Below are positions 6,849 through 7,566 of a stretch of DNA of 7,566 nucleotides, one piece after another. The translations under genes and the position numbers were made by a program. The stretch spans positions 1 through 7,566 of the forward strand of contig JANXTN010000266.1 of NCBI GenBank assembly GCA_025352435.1, given 5' to 3'. The notes beneath the pieces are model-generated. The model made no database searches. It had not been told where the DNA came from and saw only the letters and a list, made by a program, of their open reading frames with translations. The DNA is from Ferruginibacter sp. GTDB lineage: Bacteria > Bacteroidota > Bacteroidia > Chitinophagales > Chitinophagaceae. Position 1 is the first letter of the stretch. Each line of letters starts with the position of its first letter.

Positions 6849-7566
6849 ATGAGAAAATTTACAAGCTTCATGATTACAGTGTTGCTGGCTAGCATCTTTT
6901 CGGTGTCAGCGTATGCGCAAAATGTAACCATCAGCGGTAACGTAAAAAACAGCAATTCCACAGAAAATGCAGCCGCTGTTTCAGTTACTATTAAAGGTAC
7001 TGATGCAGGGACATTTACAGATGAAAAGGGTAACTATTCTATTTCGTCAAAATCCTTACCTGTAACCCTTATATTTTCTTCAGTAGGATATGCAACCCAA
7101 GAGATCGTTGTAACCAGTGTAGGGCAAAAAGTTAATGTAAATTTCGTACCTAGTGAGGCTTTGGGGCAGGAAATAGTTGTTTCCGCGTCAAGAGCTGCAC
7201 AAAGAATTTTAGAATCTCCGGTGTCTATCGAAAGAGTGAGCGCCGCAGCCATCAGAACATCGCCTGCTGCAAGTTATTATGATGTAGTTGCTAATCTGAA
7301 AGGAGTTGACATCACAACTTCTTCTCTAACCTTTAAAACACCAAGTACTCGTGGGTTCAACGGAAGCGGTAATTTACGCTTTAACCAACAAGTAGATGGG
7401 ATGGATAACCAAGCTCCCGGATTAAATTTTTCAGTAGGTGGAATAGTGGGTTTAACTATGCTAGATGTTGATAATATGGAATTATTGCCTGGAGCTTCTT
7501 CAGCTTTATATGGACCAGGTGGGATGAACGGAACTTTTTTAATAAATAGTAAAAGCCCTTTTAAAT
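6849..7566 (+). CDS. TonB-dependent receptor, N-terminal part
   Basis: An outer-membrane active transporter for a substrate that cannot be told from this part. The gene runs off the right edge with 239 complete codons visible. Residues 1-23 are a signal peptide (MRKFTSFMITVLLASIF core, AYA/Q cleavage). Residues about 25-102 form a carboxypeptidase-like regulatory domain (VTISGNVKN, GTFTDEKGNYSI, SSVGYATQEIVV). GQEIVVSASR (106-115) is the TonB-box region. The plug domain follows, with ESPVSIERV, YYDVVANLKGVDI (143-155), STRGFNG (166-172), QVDGMDNQAPG and ELLPGASSALYGPGGMNG (211-228). The plug is of the siderophore/metabolite-receptor style rather than classical SusC, but this is not certain without the barrel or the next gene. 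The start is the only ATG giving the signal peptide, without a Shine-Dalgarno sequence. Confidence 0.95.
   Translation, partial: MRKFTSFMITVLLASIFSVSAYAQNVTISGNVKNSNSTENAAAVSVTIKGTDAGTFTDEKGNYSISSKSLPVTLIFSSVGYATQEIVVTSVGQKVNVNFVPSEALGQEIVVSASRAAQRILESPVSIERVSAAAIRTSPAASYYDVVANLKGVDITTSSLTFKTPSTRGFNGSGNLRFNQQVDGMDNQAPGLNFSVGGIVGLTMLDVDNMELLPGASSALYGPGGMNGTFLINSKSPFK

Overview
The window looks like an ordinary chromosomal segment of a Bacteroidota bacterium, probably of the Chitinophagales/Sphingobacteriales type. The evidence is low GC, start codons without Shine-Dalgarno sequences, an outer-membrane protein with an N-terminal carboxypeptidase-like regulatory domain plus DUF5686, a TonB-dependent receptor of Bacteroidota architecture, and a long-form (about 300 aa) PurC. 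The genus assignment is inference from protein style, not from a marker gene.

Layout. (1) Bases 2-1030 (+) hold the C-terminal part of a penicillin-acylase family (S45) Ntn hydrolase whose start lies before the window. (2) Bases 1056-1406 (+) encode a 116-aa polytopic membrane protein of unknown function, 25 bp downstream. (3) Bases 1467-4013 (+) encode an exported DUF5686 outer-membrane protein. (4) Bases 4134-5186 (+) encode the tRNA uridine-34 hydroxylase TrhO, preceded by an AT-rich hairpin in its leader and followed by a strong inverted repeat (5192-5219) that acts as a terminator between convergent genes. (5) Bases 5226-5655 (-) hold a two-gene unit of small membrane proteins: a 52-aa lmo0937-type protein and an 84-aa YtxH-like protein. 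(6) Bases 5786-6712 (-) encode PurC. (7) From 6849 (+) to the window edge runs the N-terminal third or so of a TonB-dependent receptor, divergent from purC.

The genes do not form one pathway. They combine envelope functions (acylase, DUF5686 protein, TonB receptor, small membrane proteins) with two housekeeping enzymes (tRNA wobble modification, purine synthesis). There is no mobile element, CRISPR array, RNA gene or obviously transferred block, and no intergenic stretch exceeds about 140 bases. I see no convincing new system. The points most worth a second look are the small-membrane-protein operon, the acylase-linked small membrane protein, the leader hairpin of trhO, and the Cys-rich tail of TrhO.
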